A stretch of 52,433 nt of DNA, taken from the NCBI GenBank assembly GCA_045661225.1, contig JAZRFF010000011.1:1-52433 (forward strand), read 5' to 3'. This DNA is from HGM04593 sp045661225 (GTDB lineage Bacteria > Bacteroidota > Bacteroidia > Bacteroidales > Bacteroidaceae). Of this stretch, positions 18,001-27,080 are shown one piece after another; positions within the stretch are counted from its first letter, which is position 1; each line of letters starts with the position of its first letter. The position numbers and the translations under genes are program-made. The notes under the pieces are model-generated. The model saw only the letters and a list, made by a program, of their open reading frames with translations. It did no database searches and was not told the origin of the DNA.

Positions 18001-21000
18001 GTAGAGGCTTACAAGGCTGCTTGGCCCCAGTATGCCGAACATATACAAACTATAAGCAACAAGCACACCGGAATCTTTGAGGTTACGCTTGCCGAACCCG
18101 GTACGCTGGCCAAAGAATTAGGTCTTGCCATTACCGGCTCTAACCCTCTTACGATTGCCGGCAACTACAGTAAATATGACAGTCTGAAGGTCGTTGGTCC
18201 TGTCAACGGTACCGATATAGGTGTAATTCGCATTATGGCCGGTCGCGATGTTAATAATTGTGAGGATATTTACCCCCGCAATCTTAAGTATCTCGACCTC
18301 TACGACGCACACATTAAAGCCAATGGCGAGGATTACAACCAAGATGGCTCAAATGACCGCATTACAGAGGATAATTGCATCGATACTTATATGTTCTGGG
18401 AACTCGATGTGCTGGAAACACTCATCTTGCCAAAGAGCGTAACAAAGATTAAGGACTATGCATTCAATAACTGTGATAATTTGAGGCGTGTGGTCATCGG
18501 TGACAACACTAAGAGCATCGGCGAAGAGGTTACTCACGACAGTAATAATCTGCAGGAGATAATTCTGCTTTGCAACGAAGTCCCTGCAACCGATGCCGAT
18601 GCGTGGTCGGAAAAGACTCCGGTAGGTATTTTCTACACTCCAAACTCTTATCGTGACCACATCTCGGGCAGCCGGGTATATTACACTCGCGGTGACTCTA
18701 TTGCTTCTCCTTTCGAAGATGATGCATTGTTGCGTGCACTGGCCGAAAAACGCATCTTCACAATGAATGATTTTGCAACCTTGAAAAGTTTCGATAATTT
18801 GATTAACGGCAACAACGAGATAAAGAAATTCAACGAACTGATAATGGCTGTCGAAGTAAAAGAGTTGGGCGATAATTCATTAAGCGGTTGTTCTAATCTT
18901 GAAGAAGCAACATTGCCTTACAAAGTAGAGTCAATCACAGCCGGCGCATTCAATGGCTGTTCTTCGTTGATGAAAGTTAAAGTGCTTGGCGATACAATCC
19001 CAACTTTGGCCAACAATGCATTTGAGAGTCTTCCTAAAGACTTTGTAATTTATGTAAACGCTGGCGAGGAAGATGCTTATCGCAAGGCTTGGCCCCAGTA
19101 TGCCGACCATATTCAGGGATTCAAACAGCAGGCGAAAGAGATAAAGGTTGTTACCGTTACCGAACCGGGTACACTCGCCGATGTTCTCGGGTTCAGCGTG
19201 TCAATGGAAAAGGCTAACGACATAGGACGCATTGGCGGCGACATCATCAGTATTTCTGCATTGAAGGTGAATGGCCCCATCAATGGCAAGGATATTGCTG
19301 TGTTGCGTATGCTTGGCGGTCGCGAAGAGGAAGATGCCGATGAGGTTGCATTGGCCCGTATGACCTATCTCGACCTCTACGATGCTACTATCTGCACCGA
19401 CCCCGACAAAATCTGCTTCAACAGAGACGGTTTCAATGATTATGTCGAGAACGACAATGAAATTCCCGAGCATATGTTCTGGAAACTCGACAAATTGCAG
19501 ACTGTCATTCTTCCAAAGAATGTAACAAAGATTGACGACAATGCATTCTATGACTGCTTGAACATAGAGACTATTGTGGTGGGCGATGCTACAACATATA
19601 TTGGTAATGATGCCTTCGGAAAGTGCAAGAACCTGAAAAATATTGTATTCCTGTGTAACGAGAAGGCGGAACTTGATGGCGATGTATTCACCGACCCTAT
19701 GTCCGACCAGCCCTATCAGGTAGAGAAGATGTATGTTCCGCTAAGTATGCATAACGCTTATGTGGCTGACCGTGAATATACCACACACACTAAAGAGTTC
19801 TGCTCAAATTATGACGAAGATGCGCTGTTCCGCGCCTATGGCTCGCACGCAGTGATGAGCGATGACCAGTTGCGTAATGTAACCAACATCAATGGCTGGT
19901 TTGTGCATCATAATGATATTACCGACCTCACATCGCTGGGCATCAGTGCTGTTGATAGCATTAACAACACTACATTCTCTTCTCTTGCAGGACTGAAAAA
20001 GATTACCCTTCCTGCAACACTTGCTGTAGTGGAAAAAGATGTCTTTGCTGCAAACACACAATTGCAATACGTTGACTTTGCAAAATGTGAAAACGGTGAA
20101 ATTGTTACTCAAAGTAATATTGCAGAATTAGGCCTTAACCAAAATGCTCTCATTTATGCGCCGGAGGAGTTTGCCGCAGCGGGCCTGACCAATGTGGTGT
20201 ACGGCAGTGAGGGTAATTTGAAGTGCGACCATTTCACAATCTCGGATAATGTGGAGTATGTCGTTCCGCGTGAATTCAAGGCAGCTGCCATCAGCTACGA
20301 CCGCCGGTTTGCGAAGGGAGAAAAAACGACATTGTGTCTGCCTTTCGGAATGAAGGTTCCTGCCGGTGTCAAGGCTTATATTATGAAAGGTGGGGTCGAG
20401 GACGGTATCTTTATCTCTCAGGTAGATAGCCTGGAGGCCGGAAAGCCCTATGTGGTTGTGGCTGACGAGGAAATGACATTCAGTATTCAGACAGAGACTC
20501 TGGTGCCTGTTACTCCTGACGGATTACCACAGGTTGATACCGAGTATTTTGCGATGAACGGCACATTGAGCCCGATATCGAAAGCCGAGTTCGAGGAACA
20601 AAATCTGTACCTCCTTGGCGATGATGGCTGTTGGCATATGGTGAAAGGTCTTGAAGATGGCGAGCCGGCACTGGCGCGATACCGCGCATTCATACAGGCG
20701 GCAAAGAGTGCCGGACCTGATGTCGTGAATATGTATGAATTTGTTGATGAAGTGACAATTGCAGACGGCAACATTACTGCGTTCGAGAACCCAGAGGAGG
20801 TTGTTGTCGGTACTCTTGCCTATACCCGCGCTATCAACAATGCTTGGAATGCCCTTTATGTTCCGTTCCAGATTGAGTTGACCGAGGAGTTTCTTGCGAA
20901 TTACGATGTGGCATATATAAACGATGTGCGTAGCTATGACTGGAATGATGACGGTGAACTTGATGACTGGGAAGTGGAAATCATAAAGATTAAGAAGAAT

Positions 21001-21513
21001 GGCAAGCTCAAAGCCAACCACCCTTATGTTATTCGTCCAAAGAATAACGAAGCGATGAACCTGAACATCACCCAACATAATACAATATTGCATTCTACAG
21101 CCCCCGAGAAGCAAATTGCACTTACCTGTTCGTCGGTATATAAACAATATACTATAAAGGGACTCTACTCAAAGAGTGAAAGTGGCAATCTTGACAACGG
21201 CAATTATGTGTATGCCGTAAACAAAGTCGGTGAATGGCAGAAGATGGCGTTGACCACATCTTTGGTTCCTTTCCGCTTGTATTTGACTATGTCCGGTACC
21301 GATGGTGCAAGCGTGGAGGCCGGCGATGTTATTGCAAGCTCAATACGTATGCGTCTGGCCGGTGAGGAGAATGAGGACGGCACAACTGTCATCTATGATG
21401 TAGAGGCTGCCGAGCCTGCTGCCGAGCAGATATATGACCTGCAGGGCCGTCGTGTGCTTGAACCGAAGAAGGGTGGTCTTTATATCATCAATAACAAGAA
21501 GGTAATATTTTAA
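15079..21513 (+). CDS. Giant BspA-like leucine-rich repeat surface protein (2144 aa)
   Basis: Signal peptide at residues 1-25 (ending VKAYA). Three related blocks of about 200 residues follow (each with NDIGxxxNYK and an AFxGxxxLK repeat), then LRR_5/BspA repeats such as LQTVILPKNVTKIDDNAFYDC. A second long unit occurs twice: EPGTLAKELG...YLDLYDA near residue 1000 and EPGTLADVLG...YLDLYDA near residue 1360. The C-terminus (QIYDLQGRRV...GGLYIINNKK) is a Bacteroidales sorting tail, so the protein is probably exported and anchored at the surface. Family members bind host proteins and other bacteria; the ligand here is unknown. Residues about 325-475 are a separate, Ala-rich helical insertion with a different codon look, interrupting the first repeat blocks. 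The gene has its own promoter and is followed by a small GEWGNLW gene. Confidence 0.88.
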   Translation: MRKRKLFFIAVASCLMLALPVKAYADSLATAQGVEGKKTLPYPRATKAVPASAMEYDSIAGCFVVRDTIAGAPSREGLRSVASRVVTRAASAFTEAGVQYGYFGDQLSSDNIDEMKALLQPWANKIKNLDIDSLLSPAHDGSETWYMQIVGVNNDALDAVDGEMRIYNDIGTLWNYKTIAIDSTALRGNEHIKKVVFEDCASGTENAKTYLRMVIHDGAFKDCKNLKEFNMYYLVTEGDNNYQMLYPWDIYIGDNVFDGCHPDFRIVVAPQLYNYFIVDDNWGKYADRIVASDYLPTTYAPITFEGVTYDYAANSLNTLPTSELTRLQSSWWNAAIIGAEVAIAIATWGIANTSITSAKASLQTSIEAARIKLDFAKWALDLSDVGLKTAIKDALKSKATILQSVLEAVKESHKTTLLAYTTAKEAYTAALGATVATETYYMIAAGVSAATVPGVNGLSYIANTVGNKARREPTWAMSGQWLFTENKHTIYHMYVKDVENKETITLYNDIGSAYNYKTVAIGRDAFRGKNNLKTLKFEDVNTGEMYASMTIVIPDSAFLGCSNLETVDLIMRSNYTDRDVALGPENFILCGEDIFAGCDTAKLKIRVGAEKYEEFAENTYWKKYKNCFEVVDVPENIDYVDFGAQYSYTFENNTLKKQTYIGEHTIEHLHIIGQDKEELASQDGEVGLFNDIGAYNNYKLDYVKNKAFYGSEELKGISMFDLKGSAGFGDAYTDLSLALQDSAFAHCPNLEYINMLYFRTDGTNSVEPMDPRRVQLESGVFAGSDKFKVKMVTTAVESFKADTAWAKYEDRFLPSFILTKDPVLIDILEDCGMEYESPITGGSFDIYDVMQVTDPSILNGKFQGKELTVFHEFKAFECIGLDHIGEAWFKECTKLQDIELPSTLKDICKQAFYNCQLLDDVVIPAGVIAIGDEAFAGCTNLKSITLLSTAPAGLGENVFANMPEDYVIYVPEAAVEAYKAAWPQYAEHIQTISNKHTGIFEVTLAEPGTLAKELGLAITGSNPLTIAGNYSKYDSLKVVGPVNGTDIGVIRIMAGRDVNNCEDIYPRNLKYLDLYDAHIKANGEDYNQDGSNDRITEDNCIDTYMFWELDVLETLILPKSVTKIKDYAFNNCDNLRRVVIGDNTKSIGEEVTHDSNNLQEIILLCNEVPATDADAWSEKTPVGIFYTPNSYRDHISGSRVYYTRGDSIASPFEDDALLRALAEKRIFTMNDFATLKSFDNLINGNNEIKKFNELIMAVEVKELGDNSLSGCSNLEEATLPYKVESITAGAFNGCSSLMKVKVLGDTIPTLANNAFESLPKDFVIYVNAGEEDAYRKAWPQYADHIQGFKQQAKEIKVVTVTEPGTLADVLGFSVSMEKANDIGRIGGDIISISALKVNGPINGKDIAVLRMLGGREEEDADEVALARMTYLDLYDATICTDPDKICFNRDGFNDYVENDNEIPEHMFWKLDKLQTVILPKNVTKIDDNAFYDCLNIETIVVGDATTYIGNDAFGKCKNLKNIVFLCNEKAELDGDVFTDPMSDQPYQVEKMYVPLSMHNAYVADREYTTHTKEFCSNYDEDALFRAYGSHAVMSDDQLRNVTNINGWFVHHNDITDLTSLGISAVDSINNTTFSSLAGLKKITLPATLAVVEKDVFAANTQLQYVDFAKCENGEIVTQSNIAELGLNQNALIYAPEEFAAAGLTNVVYGSEGNLKCDHFTISDNVEYVVPREFKAAAISYDRRFAKGEKTTLCLPFGMKVPAGVKAYIMKGGVEDGIFISQVDSLEAGKPYVVVADEEMTFSIQTETLVPVTPDGLPQVDTEYFAMNGTLSPISKAEFEEQNLYLLGDDGCWHMVKGLEDGEPALARYRAFIQAAKSAGPDVVNMYEFVDEVTIADGNITAFENPEEVVVGTLAYTRAINNAWNALYVPFQIELTEEFLANYDVAYINDVRSYDWNDDGELDDWEVEIIKIKKNGKLKANHPYVIRPKNNEAMNLNITQHNTILHSTAPEKQIALTCSSVYKQYTIKGLYSKSESGNLDNGNYVYAVNKVGEWQKMALTTSLVPFRLYLTMSGTDGASVEAGDVIASSIRMRLAGEENEDGTTVIYDVEAAEPAAEQIYDLQGRRVLEPKKGGLYIINNKKVIF

Positions 21514-21536
21514 CTTATAGATTTTAATTATTAGTA

Positions 21537-21564
21537 TTCCACGGACGGCGCGCCGTCCGTGGAA
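21537..21564. repeat. 28-bp perfect palindrome centred on GGCGCGCC
   Basis: TTCCACGGACGGC and its exact reverse complement meet at the centre (21550/21551). It lies 24 bp after the stop of the surface protein and 19 bp before the next ATG. No T-run follows, so it is not a standard terminator; it might stabilise or separate the two cistrons. A second GGCGCGCC-centred palindrome lies at 24387-24410. Confidence 0.85.
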
Positions 21565-21583
21565 ATAAAAAACAAAAAGGATT

Positions 21584-21760
21584 ATGAAGAAAGATTATTT
21601 TAAGCCTGAATCTGTTGCTGTTTGCGTTGCTGCTGAATTGATGTTGTCCGCGTCCGATATCGAAAATATGGGCAGTAACGAGACTCCGGGCGGCCCTGAT
21701 GACTTCAATGCCGGTGCCAGTCGCGGCGAGTGGGGCAATTTGTGGAAGAACGGCAAGTAA
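21584..21760 (+). CDS. Small GEWGNLW-tailed protein (58 aa)
   Basis: A 58-residue protein, MKKDYFKPESVAVCVAAELM at the start and RGEWGNLWKNGK at the end. It has no membrane segment strong enough to call; the middle (ENMGSNETPGGPDDFNAG) is polar and probably unstructured. The C-terminal GEWGNLW is shared with the partial protein at 2-154, which argues that it is a real gene even though it is short. It follows the 2144-aa surface protein by 70 bp and precedes a surface lipoprotein, so it may be co-expressed with exported proteins. Function unknown; a precursor of a small secreted peptide is one possibility but nothing in the neighbourhood (no obvious modifying enzyme or transporter) supports it. 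Confidence 0.7.
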   Translation: MKKDYFKPESVAVCVAAELMLSASDIENMGSNETPGGPDDFNAGASRGEWGNLWKNGK

Positions 21761-21884
21761 GCCAACGGCTTATTGGCACGGCTGTGTGCTATAACAGTTA
21801 CAGAATGCATTTGTGCCAATGGATTAACGCCGGGGTTACGGGAAATATCGGAACGAAATAATGTTTATTTAATATAATAATACT

Positions 21885-22781
21885 ATGAAAAAGGTAAAAA
21901 TGACAGTAATGACCATAATGATGGTCCTAATGAGCGTAAGTTTTATTGCTTGCGATTCAGATGACAACAATACCACAGGAAACAACGGTTTGACAGGCAG
22001 ATGGTACGTAAAGACAGAATCTCTTAGCAATCTTTTGATTATAAATGGCGACAACAGTGTTGTTACCTATAAGGTAAGCGACTATAACGCCTGGGCAGAC
22101 ATAGAAGGCAACCTCACGGTAGATGGTAACAGAATGAGCATCTATTTTGAAGATGGCAACTGCCTTTCGGGTACATACAGCGTAAATGGCAACACACTCA
22201 TCGTTAACACGACCAATGGAGAATACAGATACTCAAGATTGGCCGAAGATACCAATCTGGTTGGTGACTGGAACTATAGCAACATCAATTTTAAAGCTAA
22301 GGCCATAAAAGATGAGATTGTAATTCCCGGAGGTACAATAAACGGCGAAGAGGTTCCTCCTACAATTATGCAGACAGCGCAACTGAGCGGCAGATTTATT
22401 GAATATGCCGCTGAACGTTATTTCAGGAATATCAGCTTCGACAACGAAGGGACAATGGCATACAATGTGTTGACCGATGAAGGAGAAAAGCGTTTAACCA
22501 AGAACTATTCAATTGATGGCCTAAACTTGACAATCACAGGAGAAACTGCCGGCCATAGAATTGAATCGGCATTTATGGTATTCCAAAGCCTCGACAAAGA
22601 CTCGGTTTATTTTGTTTTTGACAAAGAGTCTGTCGCCGAAATGTTTATAGGCTATGCACTTATGTTGTTCGAAGGCGGCGTTGCACCGGACGTTACAGAT
22701 GAGGCTCTGGAAGAATACAAAAAGGCATTCACCGAAGCATTTGAATATTACAGCGTAGAGTTCGTTATTACCCGTGCTTGA
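21885..22781 (+). CDS. Lipocalin-like surface lipoprotein
   Basis: A 298-residue lipoprotein: lipobox FIAC with cysteine 23, followed by DSDDN, the acidic pattern that in Bacteroidetes directs lipoproteins to the outer face of the outer membrane. Two beta-rich units follow: residues about 35-120 begin GLTGRWYVKTESLS and residues about 125-230 begin NLVGDWNYSN. The GxW opening of each unit recalls the lipocalin-like domains common in Bacteroides lipoproteins. The C-terminal 70 residues are helical and acidic. No catalytic motif is seen. It is the last gene before a terminator and may be expressed with the small gene at 21584. Ligand unknown. Confidence 0.75.
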   Translation: MKKVKMTVMTIMMVLMSVSFIACDSDDNNTTGNNGLTGRWYVKTESLSNLLIINGDNSVVTYKVSDYNAWADIEGNLTVDGNRMSIYFEDGNCLSGTYSVNGNTLIVNTTNGEYRYSRLAEDTNLVGDWNYSNINFKAKAIKDEIVIPGGTINGEEVPPTIMQTAQLSGRFIEYAAERYFRNISFDNEGTMAYNVLTDEGEKRLTKNYSIDGLNLTITGETAGHRIESAFMVFQSLDKDSVYFVFDKESVAEMFIGYALMLFEGGVAPDVTDEALEEYKKAFTEAFEYYSVEFVITRA

Positions 22782-22783
22782 TG

Positions 22784-22811
22784 AAAATGCAGTACTCCGG
22801 TACTGCATTTT
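22784..22811 (+). terminator. Terminator after the lipocalin-like lipoprotein gene
   Basis: AAAATGCAGTAC, loop TCCG, GTACTGCATTTT, followed by further T residues. Confidence 0.9.
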
Positions 22812-22941
22812 TTCAAAATCCAATGATGAGAATAGGGCTTTAGGGTTATTGGAATGAAGTGATGTCATATAATGAATGAGGTCCGCTACGAACGTATCGA
22901 TGGCAAGAATATCCTCACGTTGGAGAAAAAATATAATCATT

Positions 22942-22967
22942 AGCGGGCGACCCAAAGGTCGCCCGCT
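22942..22967 (-). terminator. Terminator after the alcohol dehydrogenase gene
   Basis: Perfect stem AGCGGGCGACC / GGTCGCCCGCT with a four-base loop; on the reverse strand it is followed by an A/T-rich stretch ending in TTTTTT. Confidence 0.75.
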
Positions 22968-23015
22968 TGTGTTCTCTAAAGGGAATCTGTGTGCCGGACC
23001 TCTTTTATTGCAGAA

Positions 23016-24185
23016 TTATAGGCACATCTCAAATATCTTTTCAATGTCGGCTTGTTGCAGGTGCTTGAATCCTTTGAGCACGGCACCGTCGCACGATTTT
23101 CTTGCCATTACGGGGAAATCCTCGCGCTTTATGCCCACTTCGGTAAATGTGCGTGCAAGGCCAAGGGTGTTGAAGAAGAAATGCGACAGGCGGCTAATAC
23201 CATCGCGGGCAATCTCCATAGGCGGCAGCTCCTCGTCGACTCCAAATACATTGACTGCAAATTGTACGTATCTGGCAACGGTATTTTCGTCGAGGCAGTA
23301 TTCGAGCCAGCGTGGTGTGAGAAGTGCAAGTCCCAGACCGTGGGTTATGTCGTATATTGCCGATAATTCGTGTTCCATCGGGTGGCAGCTCCATTCCTGA
23401 CGCTTGCCGCCATTTATAAAACCGTTGATAGCCCACGACGAAGTCCACATAAGGTTGGCGCGTGCCTCGTAATTTTCGGGCTCGTTCATTGCTATGGGTG
23501 CATATTTTATTATAGTCTTCATCATTCCCTCCATAAAGCAGTCGAGCATATAGAGGTCGGGTTCCATATTGAAATATACCTCTATTATGTGCGAGAACAT
23601 ATCGACTGCACCGCAAGCTGTTTGGTAGGGGCTCACGGAATAGGTCAGGGTGGGGTCGAGGAACGAGGCTTTTGGCAACATTGGAGGTGCAAGGCGTCCT
23701 ATCTTGTCTTTCGTTTCGGGGTTGCTAATGACACCGCCACAATCCATTTCGGAGCCTGTGGCCGAAAGGGTGAGTACCGAAACTATGGGCAGTGCCTCTT
23801 TTATGGGTGCCCACTTTTCGTTAAGAAAATCCCAGGCATCGTGCTCAACGCAGGCTCCTGCTGCCATAAATTTTGTGGCATCAATGGTGGAGCCGCCACC
23901 CACTGCCAGCAGTACATCTATGTTGTGCTCCTTGCACAGGGCTGCACCTTTTCGCACCGACTCTATTCTTGGGTTGGGCTCAATGCCCGATAGTTCGTAA
24001 ACCTCGAACCCGCCTTTGCGCAGTTCGTTCATAATTTTATCGTACAGGCCTATGCGCTTTATTGAACCGCCGCCGTATGTGAGCAATACCCGCTTGCCAT
24101 ATTTTCCCAGTTCGTTGCCGAGGTTCCCAAGCTGGTCTTTACCGAAATATACCTTTACCGGTATGTCGTAAACAAAGTTGTTCAT
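23016..24185 (-). CDS. Iron-containing alcohol dehydrogenase (YqdH/butanol dehydrogenase type)
   Basis: A 389-residue group III alcohol dehydrogenase that uses NAD(P)H and a divalent metal to interconvert aldehydes and alcohols in the cytoplasm. Visible features: Rossmann-type NAD(P) part with GGGSTIDATK (97-106), and the four metal ligands D195 and H199 (GAVDMFSH), H268 (SCHPMEHEL) and H282 (ITHGLGLALL). The length is normal. It is encoded alone on the reverse strand, with the ATG at 24183-24185. Closest in character to the broad YqdH/YugJ butanol dehydrogenase group; substrate not decided by sequence. A role in reducing lactaldehyde from rhamnose breakdown is conceivable but unproven. Confidence 0.92.
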   Translation of the reverse strand: MNNFVYDIPVKVYFGKDQLGNLGNELGKYGKRVLLTYGGGSIKRIGLYDKIMNELRKGGFEVYELSGIEPNPRIESVRKGAALCKEHNIDVLLAVGGGSTIDATKFMAAGACVEHDAWDFLNEKWAPIKEALPIVSVLTLSATGSEMDCGGVISNPETKDKIGRLAPPMLPKASFLDPTLTYSVSPYQTACGAVDMFSHIIEVYFNMEPDLYMLDCFMEGMMKTIIKYAPIAMNEPENYEARANLMWTSSWAINGFINGGKRQEWSCHPMEHELSAIYDITHGLGLALLTPRWLEYCLDENTVARYVQFAVNVFGVDEELPPMEIARDGISRLSHFFFNTLGLARTFTEVGIKREDFPVMARKSCDGAVLKGFKHLQQADIEKIFEMCL

Positions 24186-24605
24186 AAAATCTCGTTTATA
24201 AGTTTAATGCAAAAATAGTTGTTTGGTTTATAAATTACGCCGTATGATTTTAAAAAGTTCAACTTTTTACAGCCTACCGGCAAGCTCTGAGGGAGGGGAT
24301 AGAATAACTTTCCCATTCGCATTGTATTCTATGGTACTCCTCAGCCTTAATTGTTTACTTGTATTTTCTCCAGCTCTTTCTTCTATGTTCTTTTGGCGCG
24401 CCAAAAGAACGAAAAGCCCCGGCACGCGGAAAAATCAGTCATCGACTAAAAAAGAGGAGTGAAATTTCATCTGATAACTTTTTTCAATGGGGATTGGAGC
24501 ATTTTTTTTGCCAAAAGGACCAAAATGGACCAAAATGTTATGAGTGAAAGAGGTTACTTTTACAAACTTTTACATTTTGAGGTGAATTTTAATATAAATA
24601 ATGAA
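24186..24605. other. Intergenic region with a 24-bp palindrome
   Basis: No gene is supported. The perfect palindrome GTTCTTTTGGCG/CGCCAAAAGAAC (24387-24410) is centred on GGCGCGCC. Frames reading through from 24459 join the lipoprotein gene, but a good signal peptide begins only at 24606, so the upstream codons are treated as non-coding leader. Confidence 0.6.
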
Positions 24606-25715
24606 ATGAAAATTACAAAATTGTTACTTACTGCGCTTGTGGCAATGGTTGTTCTTTCCGGTTGTTTCGAGCAGAAAGAGGTTAAAACCGTTAAAACGCC
24701 TATTGTCGCCGAACCGGCACCTATTGTCGCCGAACCGGCACCTGTTGTAAGCCAGCCTGTGAATAACCTTCTCGATGACACATCGGGCGATATCGAGGCT
24801 TACGAGAGCAGCGATGTCAATGCAGTAGTGCAGGCTCGCCCCTCCATTATGGTAATTCCCGGTGACCAGATTTTGAAGGATTGCGGTTGCATTAGTACCG
24901 AAAAGGTTAATGGCCGTGAATTCATTATACGCGATTACAAGAAATTTCTTTTGAAGAACAATGAAATTAAGCAGGTTATTACGTTTATTCAGAACGAGTT
25001 CAATAGCAGCGATTTTCCTCTCAATGATTTTGAGCAGACTTTGAAACAGCTGGAGACCCAGGAGGCTTTTGATATGGCCGATGGCTTGGAAAAAGATGCC
25101 AGAACAATGTTGAGCAATGTGGCCCGTCCCGATATAATTCTTGAACTATCATACGAGAAGGGCAAGCCTTCGTTGCTTGGACATAACTATAATACGTCGA
25201 AGAGTACCAGCTACTCTTTGAGAGCCATTGATGCTTACAGCAATAAAGTGGTAGCTGCAATCAATGGCAACGATGTCTCGGGTGAATCAATCAAAGAGGC
25301 TCTGCAACAGGATATCAAACGGAATATAAATAGGTTCCAGGGCGATATCCAAAAGTACTTCAATGATATTCTCACTCGCGGTCGCGACGTTGTGGTACGT
25401 ATAGTGGTTGAGTCGGGCTGTGATATTGCGCTCAGCGACGAGAGCATCGAGGGCGACACATACACCGACTGGATTATCGATTATATGAAGGCAAACACAG
25501 TAAAGGGTGCCCATTCAATGGTGCGCAACACCGATTACGAGCTTCTCTTTACCAATTGCCGCATAAAACTGCTCAACGACGATGGCACGCAGTATGGTGT
25601 TTATGATTGGGCGCGCGATTTACAGAAAGATCTTCGTCGCAACCTCGGCTTGAAGTGTACCAACAAAGCGCAGGGCTTGGGCGAGGTACAGATAGTTATT
25701 CAAGGATTTAAATAA
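24606..25715 (+). CDS. Lipoprotein of unknown function, possibly DUF6175-like (369 aa)
   Basis: The start at 24606 gives a clean lipoprotein signal (MKITKLLLTALVAMVVLSGC, cysteine 20). A duplicated Pro-rich stretch follows (PIVAEPA twice, residues about 30-45). The soluble part (from RPSIMVIPGDQIL, residue about 80) is a mixed alpha/beta domain with a long helical middle (residues about 190-250). I believe this resembles Bacteroidales proteins annotated as DUF6175, but I am not certain. It is the first of three lipoprotein genes in a row with gaps of 13 and 32 bp, so they are very likely one operon. Confidence 0.75.
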   Translation: MKITKLLLTALVAMVVLSGCFEQKEVKTVKTPIVAEPAPIVAEPAPVVSQPVNNLLDDTSGDIEAYESSDVNAVVQARPSIMVIPGDQILKDCGCISTEKVNGREFIIRDYKKFLLKNNEIKQVITFIQNEFNSSDFPLNDFEQTLKQLETQEAFDMADGLEKDARTMLSNVARPDIILELSYEKGKPSLLGHNYNTSKSTSYSLRAIDAYSNKVVAAINGNDVSGESIKEALQQDIKRNINRFQGDIQKYFNDILTRGRDVVVRIVVESGCDIALSDESIEGDTYTDWIIDYMKANTVKGAHSMVRNTDYELLFTNCRIKLLNDDGTQYGVYDWARDLQKDLRRNLGLKCTNKAQGLGEVQIVIQGFK

Positions 25716-25728
25716 ATTTAAAAAGGCT

Positions 25729-27048
25729 ATGAAAAACACGTATAGTATAATTTGCCTGGCATTGCTGTTGCTCCTTGCTGCGTGTGGCGGCGATTCACAG
25801 AAAAATGCAGACAATAAAGACAATGCAGTACAGGAGCAGGCAGAGACACCGGAACAGAAACCCGTAGCAGTTGTACCCCAAGGGAAAAAATTTGCTCCCA
25901 AGAAACGCGTCTCTTCATTGACAGCCGAGGAGCGCGAGGCTGCAATTAAAAATAAGGTTGAGCAGATTGACGGTATTAGCATTGATACCTTCCTTTATAG
26001 CCGAGGAATAAAATTCGGCATAGTACAACCCAATTTGATGGGTGAGGATATAACCCAGGACATCAGCGACCGCATTGTAATGAAACTGTTGCAGGTTTCT
26101 TGCCAGAATGGTATAAGCGGTTTGGGTACCAGCCCCTATTTTATATTCGGTACCGAAATTGTGCAGACCGGCCGTGCCGTTACTGCTACAACACCCCAGA
26201 AAATGACTGTTCAGTATCAGCTGACATTTGTTGTCAAGAATAATGTCACCGGCGATGTCTATGCAACCGCCACACAGAATGTTCAGGGCGTGGGCAACAG
26301 TTTTGTGGAGGCCAACCAGAATTTTGTCAAGGAGATAAAGAACACTGCTGCGTTGCAGGCTATGCTCAAAACCGCAAGCGACCGCATTATAGAGTGGTAC
26401 AACAGCAATGTGGAAACAATAAAGAACCACATAGAGTCGTCGGCTCAGCAGGGCGATTACGGCTATGCTCTTGCTCTTGCAATGAGCGTGCCCGAACAGG
26501 CTCCCGAGGCTTTCAAATATGCGCAGGGCCGTGTGGCAGAGCTAAGCAAGCAGTTCCTGCTCAAAAAATCGGCCGATATGTTGAACGAGATGATTGCTGC
26601 AATTTCTGCAGCCGGCGACGATTTTGACCCCGCAATCGGTGCCTATTTCAAACTGATACCTTCGGGAGCTGCGGAGCACGCACGTGCTGAACAAATATAT
26701 AACCGGTACCGTGCAAAGTGCGAGGCGCGCCGCAAGACACTTGAAGACAAAGCCGAGCGTGACGAACAGGCTGCCCGTGAGCTCGAAAAATTAAATATGC
26801 AATATAGTCAGGAGACAAAAATTGCCGAAATTGAGGCACACAAGATTACAGCCCGGTACACCGCTGACGTTGCTATTGCACGAGCAAATGCCGATGCCCG
26901 CGTCGAAGTAGCAAAGGCAAATGCCGAAGGCAAAATAGGTGCTGCCCAAGCCAAGGCCGAGGGCAAGAAGAATAGTTTTTTTGGCAGCATTGGTTATGCA
27001 ATATCCGGCACATTCGACCGTGTATTCAAGGCTGTAGATAAGATGTAA
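25729..27048 (+). CDS. Lipoprotein with C-terminal coiled coil (439 aa)
   Basis: Lipobox LLAAC with cysteine 19, then a polar linker rich in Glu, Gln and Lys. Residues about 75-220 are an alpha/beta domain (FLYSRGIKFGIVQPNLMGEDITQDISDRIV...). From about residue 225 the chain is helical, and residues about 310-420 are a long charged coiled coil (EARRKTLEDKAERDEQAARELEKL and AAQAKAEGKK region). The C-terminus (SFFGSIGYAISGTFDRVFKAVDKM) is amphipathic. Unknown function. It is the middle gene of the three-lipoprotein operon. The coiled coil suggests that it multimerises or spans from the outer membrane to a partner. Confidence 0.78.
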   Translation: MKNTYSIICLALLLLLAACGGDSQKNADNKDNAVQEQAETPEQKPVAVVPQGKKFAPKKRVSSLTAEEREAAIKNKVEQIDGISIDTFLYSRGIKFGIVQPNLMGEDITQDISDRIVMKLLQVSCQNGISGLGTSPYFIFGTEIVQTGRAVTATTPQKMTVQYQLTFVVKNNVTGDVYATATQNVQGVGNSFVEANQNFVKEIKNTAALQAMLKTASDRIIEWYNSNVETIKNHIESSAQQGDYGYALALAMSVPEQAPEAFKYAQGRVAELSKQFLLKKSADMLNEMIAAISAAGDDFDPAIGAYFKLIPSGAAEHARAEQIYNRYRAKCEARRKTLEDKAERDEQAARELEKLNMQYSQETKIAEIEAHKITARYTADVAIARANADARVEVAKANAEGKIGAAQAKAEGKKNSFFGSIGYAISGTFDRVFKAVDKM

Positions 27049-27080
27049 TATAACTTAATTATCATTTAATAATATTATTT

